Below, piece after piece: positions 7,703 through 15,507 of a DNA stretch of 32,859 nucleotides. The position numbers were made by a program, and so were the translations under genes. Location of the stretch: NCBI RefSeq assembly GCF_003270085.1, contig NZ_QFDQ01000276.1:1-32859 (forward strand). The letters run 5' to 3'. The notes under the pieces were generated by a model. It searched no databases and was not told where the DNA came from. It saw only the letters and a program-made list of their open reading frames with translations. The number at the start of each line of letters is the position of its first letter. Position 1 is the first letter of the stretch. The DNA comes from Streptomyces triticisoli. GTDB lineage: Bacteria; Actinomycetota; Actinomycetes; Streptomycetales; Streptomycetaceae.

Positions 7703-7736
7703 GGTGGCGCGATGGACAACCGTCCATCGCGCCACC
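7703..7736 (+). terminator. Perfect 15-bp hairpin between the protease gene and the polysaccharide cluster
   Basis: GGTGGCGCGATGGAC (7703-7717) pairs without mismatch to 7722-7736 across a 4-nt loop. It is 95 nt after the DUF3152 stop and about 100 nt before the glycosyltransferase. No T-tract follows on the plus strand (common in Streptomyces); TTTT lies on the other flank. It probably ends the hydrolase-DUF3152 transcript; a role in the leader of the next operon is possible. Confidence 0.65.
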
Positions 7737-7833
7737 CCCATGTCCGCATACGTTCGTCCCGCTGCGGGGCGAGCCGCCGGTGCGACGGCGGCTCCCCACC
7801 ACGGGAGTGAGCGGAAGGATCGGGGGTGCACGC

Positions 7834-9561
7834 GTGCGCATCGGACTGGTGACGGAAGGTGGCTATCCGTATGTGGACGGTGACGCCGGGCTCTGGTGCG
7901 AACGGCTCGTGCGCGGGCTCGGACAGCACGAGTTCGACCTCTACGCGCTCAGCCGCAGCCGTCGGCAGGAGGACACGGGCTGGGTGCCGCTGCCGCCGCA
8001 GGTCAGCCGGGTCCGTACCGCACCTCTGTGGGCGGCCGAGGACGACGGCATCACGTACGGACGGCGCGCGCGACGGCGCTTCGCCGAGTGCTACGGCGAG
8101 CTGGCGTCGGTCCTGTGCGCGGCGAGCGGCGGTGACTCCGGCGACCCCGGCGGCCACGGCGAGGCGATCGGCCGGGACCGTGCCGACGATGAGGCGGACC
8201 GTTTCGGCGGCGCGCTGTACGGGCTCGCCGAACTCGCCCGCGACGAGGGCGGTCTGGTGGGCGCGCTGCGCTCGGAAACCGCCGTACGCGCGCTGGAACG
8301 CGCCTGCCGTGCGCCCGGCGCGTCGCGTGCGGCGCGCGAGGCCCGCGTCCCGGACCTGCTCGTGGCCGCCGGGCACCTGCGGCAGGCGCTGAGCCCTCTC
8401 GCGGTCGACTGGTACGAGGACGACGGCCTCGGCGCCACCGACCTGTGCCACGCGACGGCCGGCGGCGCGGCGGCCCTGTCCGGTCTGCTCGCCCGCCACT
8501 TCACCGGCGTTCCCCTGCTGGTCACCGAGTACGGCGCACAAGTGCGCGCGCACTACCTCGCCACCGGCACCGACGGAACCGCCCCGGCCGTACGGACCCT
8601 GCTCGCCGCGTTCCACGGCGGAGTCGCCGCCGAGACGTACCGGCGAGCCGCCCTCGTCACCCACGGCAACGCGCACACCCGCCGCTGGCAGGAGCGCTGC
8701 GGTGCCGACCGCGCCAGACTGCGCACCGTCCACCCCGGCATGGACGCCGCCGGCTTCACCGAGGCCGGGGAGTCACCGGAGGCTGCCGACCCGGACACGC
8801 TGGTGTGGGTCGGCCGCATCGAGCCCGCCAAGGACCTGGTGTCCCTGCTGCATGCCTTCGCCCAGGTGCGCAGGCAGCGACCGAAGGCGCGGCTGCGGAT
8901 CGTGAGCACCGCGACCGGCTCCGACGGTGCCGCCTACCTGGGCCACTGCCGGGCGCTCGCCGCCCAGCTCTTCCCCGACGAGGCCGAGGGCCCGTACACC
9001 GTCGGCGACAACCCGGTGTCCTTCGAGGAGGTCGGCGGCCCTCGGGCCCCGACGCTCGCCGAGGCATACGCCTCGGGTGCCGTGATCGTCCTGTCGAGCG
9101 TCGTCGAGGGCTTCCCGACCGGCCTCGTCGAGGCGATGTTCTGCGGCCGTGCGACGGTCTCCACGGACGTCGGCGCGGTCGTGGAGGTCATCGGCGGCAC
9201 CGGGCTCGTCGTACCCCCGCGCAATCCCCGGGCGTTCGCCGAGGCGTGCGTGGCGCTGCTGCGCGACCCGGAGCGCCGTGCGCGCCTGGGCGCCGCCGCC
9301 CGCGCCCGCGCGCTCGAACTGTTCACCGTCGAGCAGAACGTCGCCGCGTTCCACGGCATGTATCTCGAGGTCGTCTCGCACTGCCCGGTCCGGCGCGTCG
9401 TCCTCGGCGAGACCGGCGAACCCCTCCCGTTCGCCGCCCCGGCAGAGGCGCACGTACCCGGCAGCTGGACCGGGCCCCCCGCGCCCGTCGCGGTCCGCCG
9501 TTCCTCCGGCTCACCGGTGCCGTGCCCGACCCCCATGACCACCACGGAGGCCTCCGGATGA
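7834..9561 (+). CDS. GT4 glycosyltransferase with N-terminal DUF3492 (PelF-like)
   Basis: 575 residues, GT-B fold, cytoplasmic. The opening MRIGLVTEGGYPYVDGDAGL matches the DUF3492 start of PelF-type enzymes (TEGxYPxVxGG). VTEYGAQVRAHY (230-241) corresponds to their TEHG element. The C-terminal half is a GT4 domain: VGRIEPAKD (326-334) and the EGFPTGLVE motif with E425 and E433, which binds the sugar-nucleotide donor. PelF polymerises the Pel polysaccharide from UDP-GalNAc/GlcNAc in Pseudomonas; donor and product here are unknown. The insertion at about 100-125 is Gly/Asp-rich and poorly conserved-looking. The start is a GTG with GGGGG 7 nt upstream. It overlaps the next gene by 4 bp (ATGA). 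Confidence 0.88.
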   Translation: MRIGLVTEGGYPYVDGDAGLWCERLVRGLGQHEFDLYALSRSRRQEDTGWVPLPPQVSRVRTAPLWAAEDDGITYGRRARRRFAECYGELASVLCAASGGDSGDPGGHGEAIGRDRADDEADRFGGALYGLAELARDEGGLVGALRSETAVRALERACRAPGASRAAREARVPDLLVAAGHLRQALSPLAVDWYEDDGLGATDLCHATAGGAAALSGLLARHFTGVPLLVTEYGAQVRAHYLATGTDGTAPAVRTLLAAFHGGVAAETYRRAALVTHGNAHTRRWQERCGADRARLRTVHPGMDAAGFTEAGESPEAADPDTLVWVGRIEPAKDLVSLLHAFAQVRRQRPKARLRIVSTATGSDGAAYLGHCRALAAQLFPDEAEGPYTVGDNPVSFEEVGGPRAPTLAEAYASGAVIVLSSVVEGFPTGLVEAMFCGRATVSTDVGAVVEVIGGTGLVVPPRNPRAFAEACVALLRDPERRARLGAAARARALELFTVEQNVAAFHGMYLEVVSHCPVRRVVLGETGEPLPFAAPAEAHVPGSWTGPPAPVAVRRSSGSPVPCPTPMTTTEASG

Positions 9562-10763
9562 GCGGCCCGGGACAAAGCGACCACCCCGGCGTCACGGCCG
9601 CCGCCCTCCCGGCCGGTGACCTCGACGAGCCGGTCCCCGACCGGAGCCCGTCCGTGCCCTCCCGGCGCGGCACCGCCGACCCGGTCAAGACGCTGATGCA
9701 CCGGCACCGCGAACTGTGTGAACGGGCCGTCGACCCCCTGGAGATCGCCGCCGGTCTGGAGGCGCACGGCGTCACCGACCGCACTGCCGCCCGCTTCCGC
9801 CACCGCGACGTCTTCTCGCTCGCCGAGGAGATGTACGCCCGGGTCTCCCGCGACACCGGCACCCCTCCGCGCCACGAGGCCGCCGCGGTGCCCCCGATGG
9901 GCCTCGGCCCGGCCGCGCTCGGCCTGCTGCCCGGCGCGCTGTGCACGGCCGCCGTGGCCGGGGTGCGCCTGACCGAGGGCCGGACGCGACTGACCGTCGC
10001 CGCGCTCGGCGTCCTCGCCGTGGGGCTGGGCCTGCGGGCCATGCTCCGTCACGGCCCGCTGAGCACCGGCAGACGTGCACCGGCCGGCCCGCACATGCCC
10101 GGCACGCGTGCGTGGACGTGCCTGCTGCTCGCCTACGCCCTCCTCGGCGACGGCCTGCTCGGCACCGCCGTCACCGGCGGCCCCGACGCACTGCCCGACG
10201 GCACCGCCGCCGGGTCCTGGCCGCTGACCACCGCCCCCGTGCTGGCCCTCGCCCTCGCCGCCGCCCCGGCGGTCTGGACCACCCACCTCTTCGCTGTCCA
10301 CGCCCGGCGCAGGCTGACCACCAGCCGTGGGCTGGAGGAGTTCACCGCGTCCGTACGACCCCTGCTGCTCGGCACCTTCGGCCTGTTCCTGTGCGCCCTG
10401 ACCGCCCTCACCGCCGCGTGCGGGGCGGTCCTGGACGAGCCCGCGGGCTACGCGCAGGTCCTCACGCTGGGCGCGCTGCTGCTGCTCGCCCGCCTCCTCA
10501 CCGTGCACGGCTCCACCCGGGCCCCGGCCGTCGCCCTCGGCGCCGCGGCCACGGCCGAGACGGCGGCCCAGGCCGGCGTCTTCGCGGGCCGCCTCCCCGG
10601 CTGCCGTCTCCTCGCCACCCCGGCCGACACCCTCGTGGCCGCCTGGGGCCCGGGCGGCGTGCAGGCCCTCGCCTGCGGAGCGGCGGCCCTGGCCCTGCTC
10701 GTGCACGCGAGCCGCACGCTGACCAGGGCCTCGGCCCATGCGCGAGCGGAGGAACAGCCATGA
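9558..10763 (+). CDS. Polytopic membrane protein of unknown function, about eight helices
   Basis: 401 residues. Residues 1-40 are disordered; 42-95 form a conserved-looking soluble helical region (LMHRHRELCERAVDPLEIAA, then FRHRDVFSLAEEMYAR); about eight hydrophobic helices follow near 115-135, 145-163, 186-205, 225-245, 268-291, 298-316, 322-343 and 366-384. I do not recognise the family. It starts inside the stop codon of the glycosyltransferase (ATGA) and ends in the same way on the next ORF, so it belongs to this operon. Context suggests a partner for export or membrane assembly of the glycan, in the place where Pel systems have membrane proteins, but it is shorter than PelG and shows no clear similarity. 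Confidence 0.82.
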   Translation: MSGPGQSDHPGVTAAALPAGDLDEPVPDRSPSVPSRRGTADPVKTLMHRHRELCERAVDPLEIAAGLEAHGVTDRTAARFRHRDVFSLAEEMYARVSRDTGTPPRHEAAAVPPMGLGPAALGLLPGALCTAAVAGVRLTEGRTRLTVAALGVLAVGLGLRAMLRHGPLSTGRRAPAGPHMPGTRAWTCLLLAYALLGDGLLGTAVTGGPDALPDGTAAGSWPLTTAPVLALALAAAPAVWTTHLFAVHARRRLTTSRGLEEFTASVRPLLLGTFGLFLCALTALTAACGAVLDEPAGYAQVLTLGALLLLARLLTVHGSTRAPAVALGAAATAETAAQAGVFAGRLPGCRLLATPADTLVAAWGPGGVQALACGAAALALLVHASRTLTRASAHARAEEQP

Positions 10764-10903
10764 CGGGCCCATGTCCGGCCCCGCACACGCACCACCACAC
10801 GGACGGGACCGCGGGCACGGCCCGCATTCCCCGGCCGACCGCAGGCACCCGGCTCACCGCCGGACCCCGTCGCACCACCCCCTTGAAGGAGAACACCAGA
10901 TGA
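10760..10903 (+). CDS. Micro-ORF of 47 residues in the overlap chain
   Basis: Starts at an ATGA overlapping the membrane-protein stop and ends in another ATGA. The product begins MTGPCPAPHTHHHTDG and is His-, Thr-, Pro- and Arg-rich, with no membrane segment. It shows no family and has the composition of translated spacer. Translational coupling by re-initiation is plausible because the overlap is exact; a real protein is doubtful. It may serve to carry ribosomes to the strong binding site (AAGGAG, 10884-10889) near its end. Confidence 0.35.
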   Translation: MTGPCPAPHTHHHTDGTAGTARIPRPTAGTRLTAGPRRTTPLKENTR

Positions 10904-10974
10904 TCACCGCCCGATCCGGAGCGTCCGGAGCATCCGGAGCCACCGGAGCGCACACCCCGGGAGCCGCCCGATGA
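10900..10974 (+). CDS. Micro-ORF of 24 residues with strong ribosome binding site and SGA repeats
   Basis: Starts at ATGATCACC, preceded by GAAGGAG at about 10 nt, the best binding site in this cluster. The peptide contains SGA-SGA-SGA-TGA from a 9-bp repeat. Its stop overlaps the epimerase ATG (ATGA). The combination of a good binding site and exact coupling suggests that it is translated, perhaps as a leader peptide tuning epimerase expression. No homologue is known to me. Confidence 0.45.
   Translation: MITARSGASGASGATGAHTPGAAR
10915..10950 (+). repeat. Four tandem 9-bp repeats (TCCGGAGCN)
   Basis: TCCGGAGCG, TCCGGAGCA, TCCGGAGCC and ACCGGAGCG follow each other directly. Each contains or nearly contains the palindrome TCCGGA. 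They keep the frame of the 24-residue ORF and read Ser-Gly-Ala. Confidence 0.85.
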
Positions 10975-11933
10975 GGGTTCTGCTGATCGGAGCCAACGGA
11001 TACCTCGGCCGTTTCGTCGCCGACCGCCTGCTCGCCGACCCGGCCGTCCAGCTCACCACGCTCGGCCGCGGCGACGACGCCGACGTCCGCTTCGACCTCG
11101 CGACCGGCAGCCCCGGTGCGCTCACCCGCTTCCTGGACGCGGTCCACCCCGGCGTCGTCGTCAACTGCGCGGGCGCCACCCGGGGCGGCGCCCGCGAACT
11201 CACCCGGCACAACACCGTCGCCGTCGCCACCGTCTGCGAGGCCCTGCGCCGCAGCGGCTGCGGCGCCCGGCTGGTGCAGATCGGCTGCAGCTCCGAGTAC
11301 GGCCCCAGCCAGCACGGCTCCTCCACTGCCGAGGACTCCGTGCCCCGCCCCGGCGGGCCGTACGGTGTCAGCAAGCTCGCCGCCACCGAACTGGTCCTCG
11401 GCTCCGGCCTGGACGCCGTCGTGCTCCGGGTCTTCTCACCCGCCGGACCCGGCACCCCGGCGGGCTCGCCGCTCGGCCGGCTCGCCGAGGCCATGCGCCG
11501 CGCCATGCAGTCCGGGGACAGCGACCTCAAGCTCGGCGGCCTCGGTGTGCAGCGCGACTTCGTCGACGTCCGCGACGTGGCCCGCGCCGTCCACGCCGCC
11601 TCCCTCTCCGCCGCCCAGGGCGTCATCAACATCGGCTCCGGCCGCGCCGTCCGGCTGCGCGACGCCGCGGCGACCCTCGCCCGCGTCGCCGGGTACGGCG
11701 GTACCCTCCACGAGCTCGACGGCCCGCCCGGCGGCCACCTCAGGCCCGCCATCGGACACCCCCGCACCGACTCGGACCACCCCGCCCCGGTCGCGTTCCC
11801 GTACCCCGACGGCTGCGGCAGCTGGCAGCAGGCCGATGTGCGCACCGCCCGCGACCGGCTCGGCTGGCGTCCCCGGATCAATCTCGAGGAGTCCCTGGCC
11901 GACATCTGGATGGAGGCGGCATGCCGTATCTGA
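10971..11933 (+). CDS. NAD-dependent epimerase/dehydratase, extended SDR family
   Basis: 320 residues, cytoplasmic. It has the Rossmann dinucleotide motif GANGYLG (8-14), the active-site serine region IGCSSEYG (104-111) and the catalytic pair YGVSK (Y131, K135). Such enzymes interconvert or modify nucleotide sugars (for example 4-epimerisation of UDP-GlcNAc to UDP-GalNAc); which one here cannot be read. A conserved-type RDFVDVRDVA follows at about 195. It starts in the stop codon of the 24-residue ORF with GGGAG 7 nt upstream, and its end overlaps the spherulin-4-like gene by 13 bp. Supplying an activated sugar to the DUF3492 glycosyltransferase is the natural inference. Confidence 0.9.
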   Translation: MRVLLIGANGYLGRFVADRLLADPAVQLTTLGRGDDADVRFDLATGSPGALTRFLDAVHPGVVVNCAGATRGGARELTRHNTVAVATVCEALRRSGCGARLVQIGCSSEYGPSQHGSSTAEDSVPRPGGPYGVSKLAATELVLGSGLDAVVLRVFSPAGPGTPAGSPLGRLAEAMRRAMQSGDSDLKLGGLGVQRDFVDVRDVARAVHAASLSAAQGVINIGSGRAVRLRDAAATLARVAGYGGTLHELDGPPGGHLRPAIGHPRTDSDHPAPVAFPYPDGCGSWQQADVRTARDRLGWRPRINLEESLADIWMEAACRI

Positions 11934-12670
11934 CCAGCACCCCGGCGGGCACCTCCAGCACCGACGTGCGCACCGGGTTCGGTGTCCCCGGCTGTGCCCA
12001 CCCCCTTCTCGCCCCGGCCGAGTGGACCGAGCTCACCCGACCCGGCACACCGCTGCACTGGGTCGTCCTGAACGTCGCCGACGGACCCGGTGTCCAGCCC
12101 GACCCGCACTGCCTGGAGGCGGCCGGACGCCTGCGCAACGCGGGCGTCCGCGTCCTCGGCCACCTCGACGCCGCGCACGGCGCCCGGCCCTTGGCCGAGC
12201 TGGTCGCGGACGCGCGCCGGTACCTCGACTGGTACCGGGCCGACGGCTTCCTCCTGGACCACTGCCCGGCCGACCACGCCGGGCTGCCCGAGGTCCGCCG
12301 TACGGCCGGCGCGCTGCGAGCGCTGCGCGACGATGCCCATGTCGTCCTCGGCCACGGCACCCACCCGCACCCGGGTTACGCCGAGAACGCCGACCAACTG
12401 GTGACCTTCCGCGGCCCGTGGACCGACTACCGCTGGTCGCAGGTCGCCGAGTGGACCGCCGACTACCCGCCCGAGCGCTTCTGCCACCTGGTGCACGGCC
12501 TCCCGCGCGGCCACCTCGACGAGGCGCTGCGCATCGCCCGATGGCAGGGCGCGGCGACGATCTGGTTCACCGATCGCACGGACCGCGACGGCCTCGCCGA
12601 CCCCTGGGAGAACCTGCCCGGCTACTGGGACGAAATCGTCTCGCGCATCGGAACGGGTGTCTCGGAATGA
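11921..12670 (+). CDS. Spherulin-4 / GH135-like protein, cytoplasmic, catalytic acids apparently altered
   Basis: 249 residues with a TIM-barrel-like pattern of the spherulation-specific family 4. Family marks are WVVLNVADGPG (family usually NPxSGPG), ADGFLLD ending at D113, GHGTHPHPGY, and DQLVTFRGPW. In the fungal enzyme Sph3 (GH135, cleaves galactosaminogalactan) the equivalents are, by memory alignment, Asp-Glu after the first strand and a Glu after VTF. Here these read D113-H114 and R164, so only one acid is kept. There is no signal peptide or membrane segment although family members usually act outside. It ends the glycosyltransferase cluster and its start overlaps the epimerase by 13 bp with GGAGG before the ATG. 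Family likely; hydrolase activity uncertain. Confidence 0.75.
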   Translation: MPYLTSTPAGTSSTDVRTGFGVPGCAHPLLAPAEWTELTRPGTPLHWVVLNVADGPGVQPDPHCLEAAGRLRNAGVRVLGHLDAAHGARPLAELVADARRYLDWYRADGFLLDHCPADHAGLPEVRRTAGALRALRDDAHVVLGHGTHPHPGYAENADQLVTFRGPWTDYRWSQVAEWTADYPPERFCHLVHGLPRGHLDEALRIARWQGAATIWFTDRTDRDGLADPWENLPGYWDEIVSRIGTGVSE

Positions 12671-12689
12671 AGAAGGGCGTGGCAGTGTT
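12664..12689 (+). promoter_or_regulatory. Candidate SigR promoter of moeZ (GGAAT-N18-GTT)
   Basis: GGAAT (12664-12668), exactly 18 nt, then GTT (12687-12689). This matches the -35/-10 consensus of the Streptomyces thiol-stress sigma factor SigR. The -35 overlaps the stop codon of the previous gene. Predicted start near 12697, giving a leader of about 37 nt to the GTG of moeZ. Confidence 0.72.
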
Positions 12690-12733
12690 ACGAGAAGAAC
12701 AACCATAGTGATTGACCGACCAACGGAGTCCCC

Positions 12734-13912
12734 GTGTCGCTGCCACCCCTGGTCGAGCCGGCTGACGAGCTCACCGTAGACGAGGTCCGCAGGTACTCCC
12801 GCCACCTGATCATTCCCGATGTCGGGATGGACGGGCAGAAGCGGCTGAAGAACGCCAAGGTGCTCTTTGTGGGCGCCGGTGGCCTGGGCTCGCCGGGGCT
12901 GATGTACCTGGCCGCGGCGGGCGTGGGCACGCTCGGCATCGTGGAGTTCGACGAGGTCGACGAGTCGAACCTGCAGCGCCAGGTCGTCCACAGCCAGTCC
13001 GACATCGGCCGCCCCAAGGCCGAGTCCGCCCGGGACACGATCAAGGGCATCAACCCGTACGTGAACGTGGTCCTTCACCAGGAGCGGCTCGAGGCCGAGA
13101 ACGTGAAGGACGTCTTCAGCCAGTACGACCTGATCATCGACGGCACGGACAACTTCGCGACCCGCTACCTGGTCAACGACGCGTGCGTGCTCCTGGGCAA
13201 GCCGTACGTCTGGGGTTCGATCTACCGCTTCGACGGCCAGGCCTCCGTCTTCTGGTCCGAGCACGGCCCCTGCTACCGCTGCCTCTACCCGGAGCCCCCG
13301 CCGCCCGGGATGGTTCCCTCCTGCGCCGAGGGCGGCGTCCTGGGCGTGCTGTGCGCGTCCATCGGCTCCATCCAGGCCAACGAGGCCATCAAGCTCCTCG
13401 CGGGCATCGGCGAGCCGCTGGTCGGCCGCCTGATGATCTACGACGCCCTGGAGATGCAGTACCGCCAGGTCAAGGTCCGCAAGGACCCCGACTGCGCGAT
13501 CTGCGGCGAGAACCCGACCGTTACCGAGCTCATCGACTACGAGGCCTTCTGCGGCGTCGTCTCCGAGGAGGCCCAGGCGGCGGCCGCCGACTCGACGATC
13601 ACTCCCAAGCAGCTCAAGGAGTGGATCGACGACGGCGAGAACATCGAGCTCATCGACGTCCGTGAGCCGAACGAGTTCGAGATCGTCTCCATCCCGGGCG
13701 CCCGGCTGATCCCGAAGAACGAGTTCCTCATGGGCTCCGCCCTGGAGAACCTCCCGCACGACAAGAAGATCGTCTTGAACTGCAAGACGGGTGTCCGCAG
13801 TGCGGAAGTCCTCGCCGTGCTGAAGTCCGCGGGCTTCGCGGACGCGGTGCACGTCGGCGGCGGCGTGATCGGCTGGGTCAACCAGATCGAGCCGGAGAAG
13901 CCGGTCTACTGA
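12734..13912 (+). CDS. moeZ: Adenylyltransferase/sulfurtransferase MoeZ (ThiF/MoeB-rhodanese fusion)
   Basis: 392 residues, cytoplasmic. The N-terminal E1-like domain has GAGGLGSPG (48-56), the conserved NLQRQ (79-83), zinc cysteines C180/C183 and C254/C257, and the catalytic cysteine C197 (PSCAEGG). The C-terminal rhodanese domain (about 285-392) carries C350 in CKTGVRS. The enzyme adenylates the C-terminus of small sulfur-carrier proteins (MoaD, ThiS, CysO types) and thiocarboxylates them, feeding molybdopterin, thiamine, cysteine and some antibiotics. The GTG start follows ACGGAG by 5 nt. It has its own SigR-type promoter in the 63-bp gap and ends at a strong hairpin. The mycobacterial counterpart (Rv3206c) sits next to the DUF3152 gene; here the polysaccharide cluster lies between. 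Confidence 0.96.
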   Translation: MSLPPLVEPADELTVDEVRRYSRHLIIPDVGMDGQKRLKNAKVLFVGAGGLGSPGLMYLAAAGVGTLGIVEFDEVDESNLQRQVVHSQSDIGRPKAESARDTIKGINPYVNVVLHQERLEAENVKDVFSQYDLIIDGTDNFATRYLVNDACVLLGKPYVWGSIYRFDGQASVFWSEHGPCYRCLYPEPPPPGMVPSCAEGGVLGVLCASIGSIQANEAIKLLAGIGEPLVGRLMIYDALEMQYRQVKVRKDPDCAICGENPTVTELIDYEAFCGVVSEEAQAAAADSTITPKQLKEWIDDGENIELIDVREPNEFEIVSIPGARLIPKNEFLMGSALENLPHDKKIVLNCKTGVRSAEVLAVLKSAGFADAVHVGGGVIGWVNQIEPEKPVY

Positions 13913-13936
13913 GCCACGGCTCGGCCCGACCGTCCC

Positions 13937-13981
13937 ACGGCGGGGGCTTCGCGCACCACGGGTGCCCGAAGCCCCCGCCGT
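13937..13981. terminator. Strong bidirectional hairpin between convergent genes
   Basis: ACGGCGGGGGCTTCG (13937-13951) pairs perfectly with 13967-13981, and the loop contains a further GCACC/GGTGC stem, so about 20 bp pair in all. It lies between the ends of moeZ (plus) and the lipoprotein peptidase (minus) and can serve both. No clear T-tract. Confidence 0.88.
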
Positions 13982-13983
13982 CG

Positions 13984-15507
13984 TCATGAGCAGGCCTTGC
14001 CGTCCTTCGGCACCGTGCCGTGCAGCAGGTACGCGTTGACCGTCGAGTCCACGCAGTCGCTGCCGTTGCCGTAGGCCCCGTGGCCCTCGCCCCTCCAGGT
14101 GAGCTCCACGCCGACGCCCTTGCCGAGCTCGTCGGCCATCCTCCGCGCGCCCTCGTAGGGTGTCGCCGGGTCCCCGGTGTTGCCGATCAACAGGATCGGC
14201 GCCGCACCCGGTGCACTGACCCGCGGCGTGTCGTACTGGCCGGCCACCGGCCAGTCGTGGCACCAGCCGGCCGTGTCCCAGGCCAGGAAGGCGCCGAACA
14301 CGGGTGAGATCTTCTCGAACTCGGGCAGCAGCTTCCTCGCCTGCTCCGGGGTCGGCCGCTGCTTGGCGTCCAGGCACGATATGGCCCGCTGCGCATGGGT
14401 CGACGTGCCGTAGCGGCCCGAGCTGTCCCGCTCGTTGTAGGCGTCGGCGAGAGCCAGCAGCGCGGAGCCGTCTCCCTGCTCCGCCGTCGTCAGGGCGCCG
14501 GTCAGGGCCGGCCAGCTGCTCTTGTTGTAGAGCGGCAGGACGATGCCGGTGAGCGCCGACGTCTGCGTCAGCTTCCGCCCGGAGGAGGTGGGCAGCGGCT
14601 TCGCGTCGATCCGCCCCAGCAGGCCGGCGATCTTGCGCGAGCCCTGTTCGGGGTCCTGCCCGGTCGACTTCAGGTAGTTGTCCAGCGCCCGCTGGAAACC
14701 CCTGGCCTGGTTCCGCGCGTGGCCCACCGAGTCCGCGGTCGGGTCGACCACCGCGTCCAGGACCAGCCGCCCCACGCGCCGGGGGAACAGATGCGCGTAC
14801 ACCCCGCCGAGCTCGGTGCCGTAGGAGAAGCCGAAGTAGTGCATCCTGGCGTCGCCGAGGACGTGGCGCATCAGGTCCATGTCCCGGGCGGTGTCGGTCG
14901 TCGAGACATGCGCGAGGAGCTTGCCCGCGGCCTTCTCGCAGCCCTGGCCGAAGTCGGCCGCGTCCTGGAAGTAGGCCCGTTCCTCGGCCGGGGTGTCCGG
15001 TGTCGCGTCGATCGCCTCGGCGGCCTGGATCTGCCGGTCGCCGCGGCAGCGGACGCCCTCGCTCCGGCCGACCCCGCGCGGGTCCCAGCTCACCAGGTCG
15101 TAGCGCTGCCGCAGGGTGCCGACCACGGAGTCGTACGACGGCATCGTGTCCACGCCCGAGCCGCCGGGTCCGCCGAAGTTGAACAGCAGCGAGCCGGTGC
15201 GCTCGCCGGTGGCTCCGGCGCGGATGAGGGCGAGGCCGATGGTCTCGCCGTCCGGCCGGGACCAGTCCAGGGGTGCCTTGAGTGTCGCGCACTGCCAGCC
15301 GCCGCCCGGCGCGGGGGAGCCGGCGGTGGCCTTGCAACGGCCCCAGTCGAGCCGCTGGGAGGTGAGCGAGGAGGGCAGCTCGGACGCCGGCGCCGGATCG
15401 GACCGGCTCTTCCCCTCGCCCCCGCCGTTGTCGGACGGTCCCCCGCCACACCCGGCCAGCAGCACCGCGGCGGCCAGCGCGGCCGCCCACCGTGTCAGAC
15501 GTGACAT
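13984..15507 (-). CDS. Secreted lipoprotein S33 peptidase (tripeptidyl aminopeptidase type), copy 1
   Basis: 507 residues. The N-terminus is a lipoprotein signal (basic MSRLTR, hydrophobic core, lipobox LLAGC with C20), so the enzyme is anchored outside the membrane. The alpha/beta-hydrolase triad is complete: S228 in GFSYGTELGG, D446 in NTGDPATP, H476 in GEGHGAYG. FNFGGPGGSG (109-118) is the oxyanion region of this family, which includes Streptomyces Tap and the mycelial proteases SlpD/SlpE and removes short peptides from N-termini. Several Cys could form disulfides. The start ATG has GGGGGGAAG upstream. It is a tandem paralogue of the next gene, 175 bp away in the same direction. Confidence 0.92.
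   Translation of the reverse strand: MSRLTRWAAALAAAVLLAGCGGGPSDNGGGEGKSRSDPAPASELPSSLTSQRLDWGRCKATAGSPAPGGGWQCATLKAPLDWSRPDGETIGLALIRAGATGERTGSLLFNFGGPGGSGVDTMPSYDSVVGTLRQRYDLVSWDPRGVGRSEGVRCRGDRQIQAAEAIDATPDTPAEERAYFQDAADFGQGCEKAAGKLLAHVSTTDTARDMDLMRHVLGDARMHYFGFSYGTELGGVYAHLFPRRVGRLVLDAVVDPTADSVGHARNQARGFQRALDNYLKSTGQDPEQGSRKIAGLLGRIDAKPLPTSSGRKLTQTSALTGIVLPLYNKSSWPALTGALTTAEQGDGSALLALADAYNERDSSGRYGTSTHAQRAISCLDAKQRPTPEQARKLLPEFEKISPVFGAFLAWDTAGWCHDWPVAGQYDTPRVSAPGAAPILLIGNTGDPATPYEGARRMADELGKGVGVELTWRGEGHGAYGNGSDCVDSTVNAYLLHGTVPKDGKACS

Noticed and set aside
8934..10772. 612-codon minus-strand frame opposite the glycosyltransferase and membrane protein
   Set aside because: Shadow; both plus-strand genes have recognisable features and overlapping starts.
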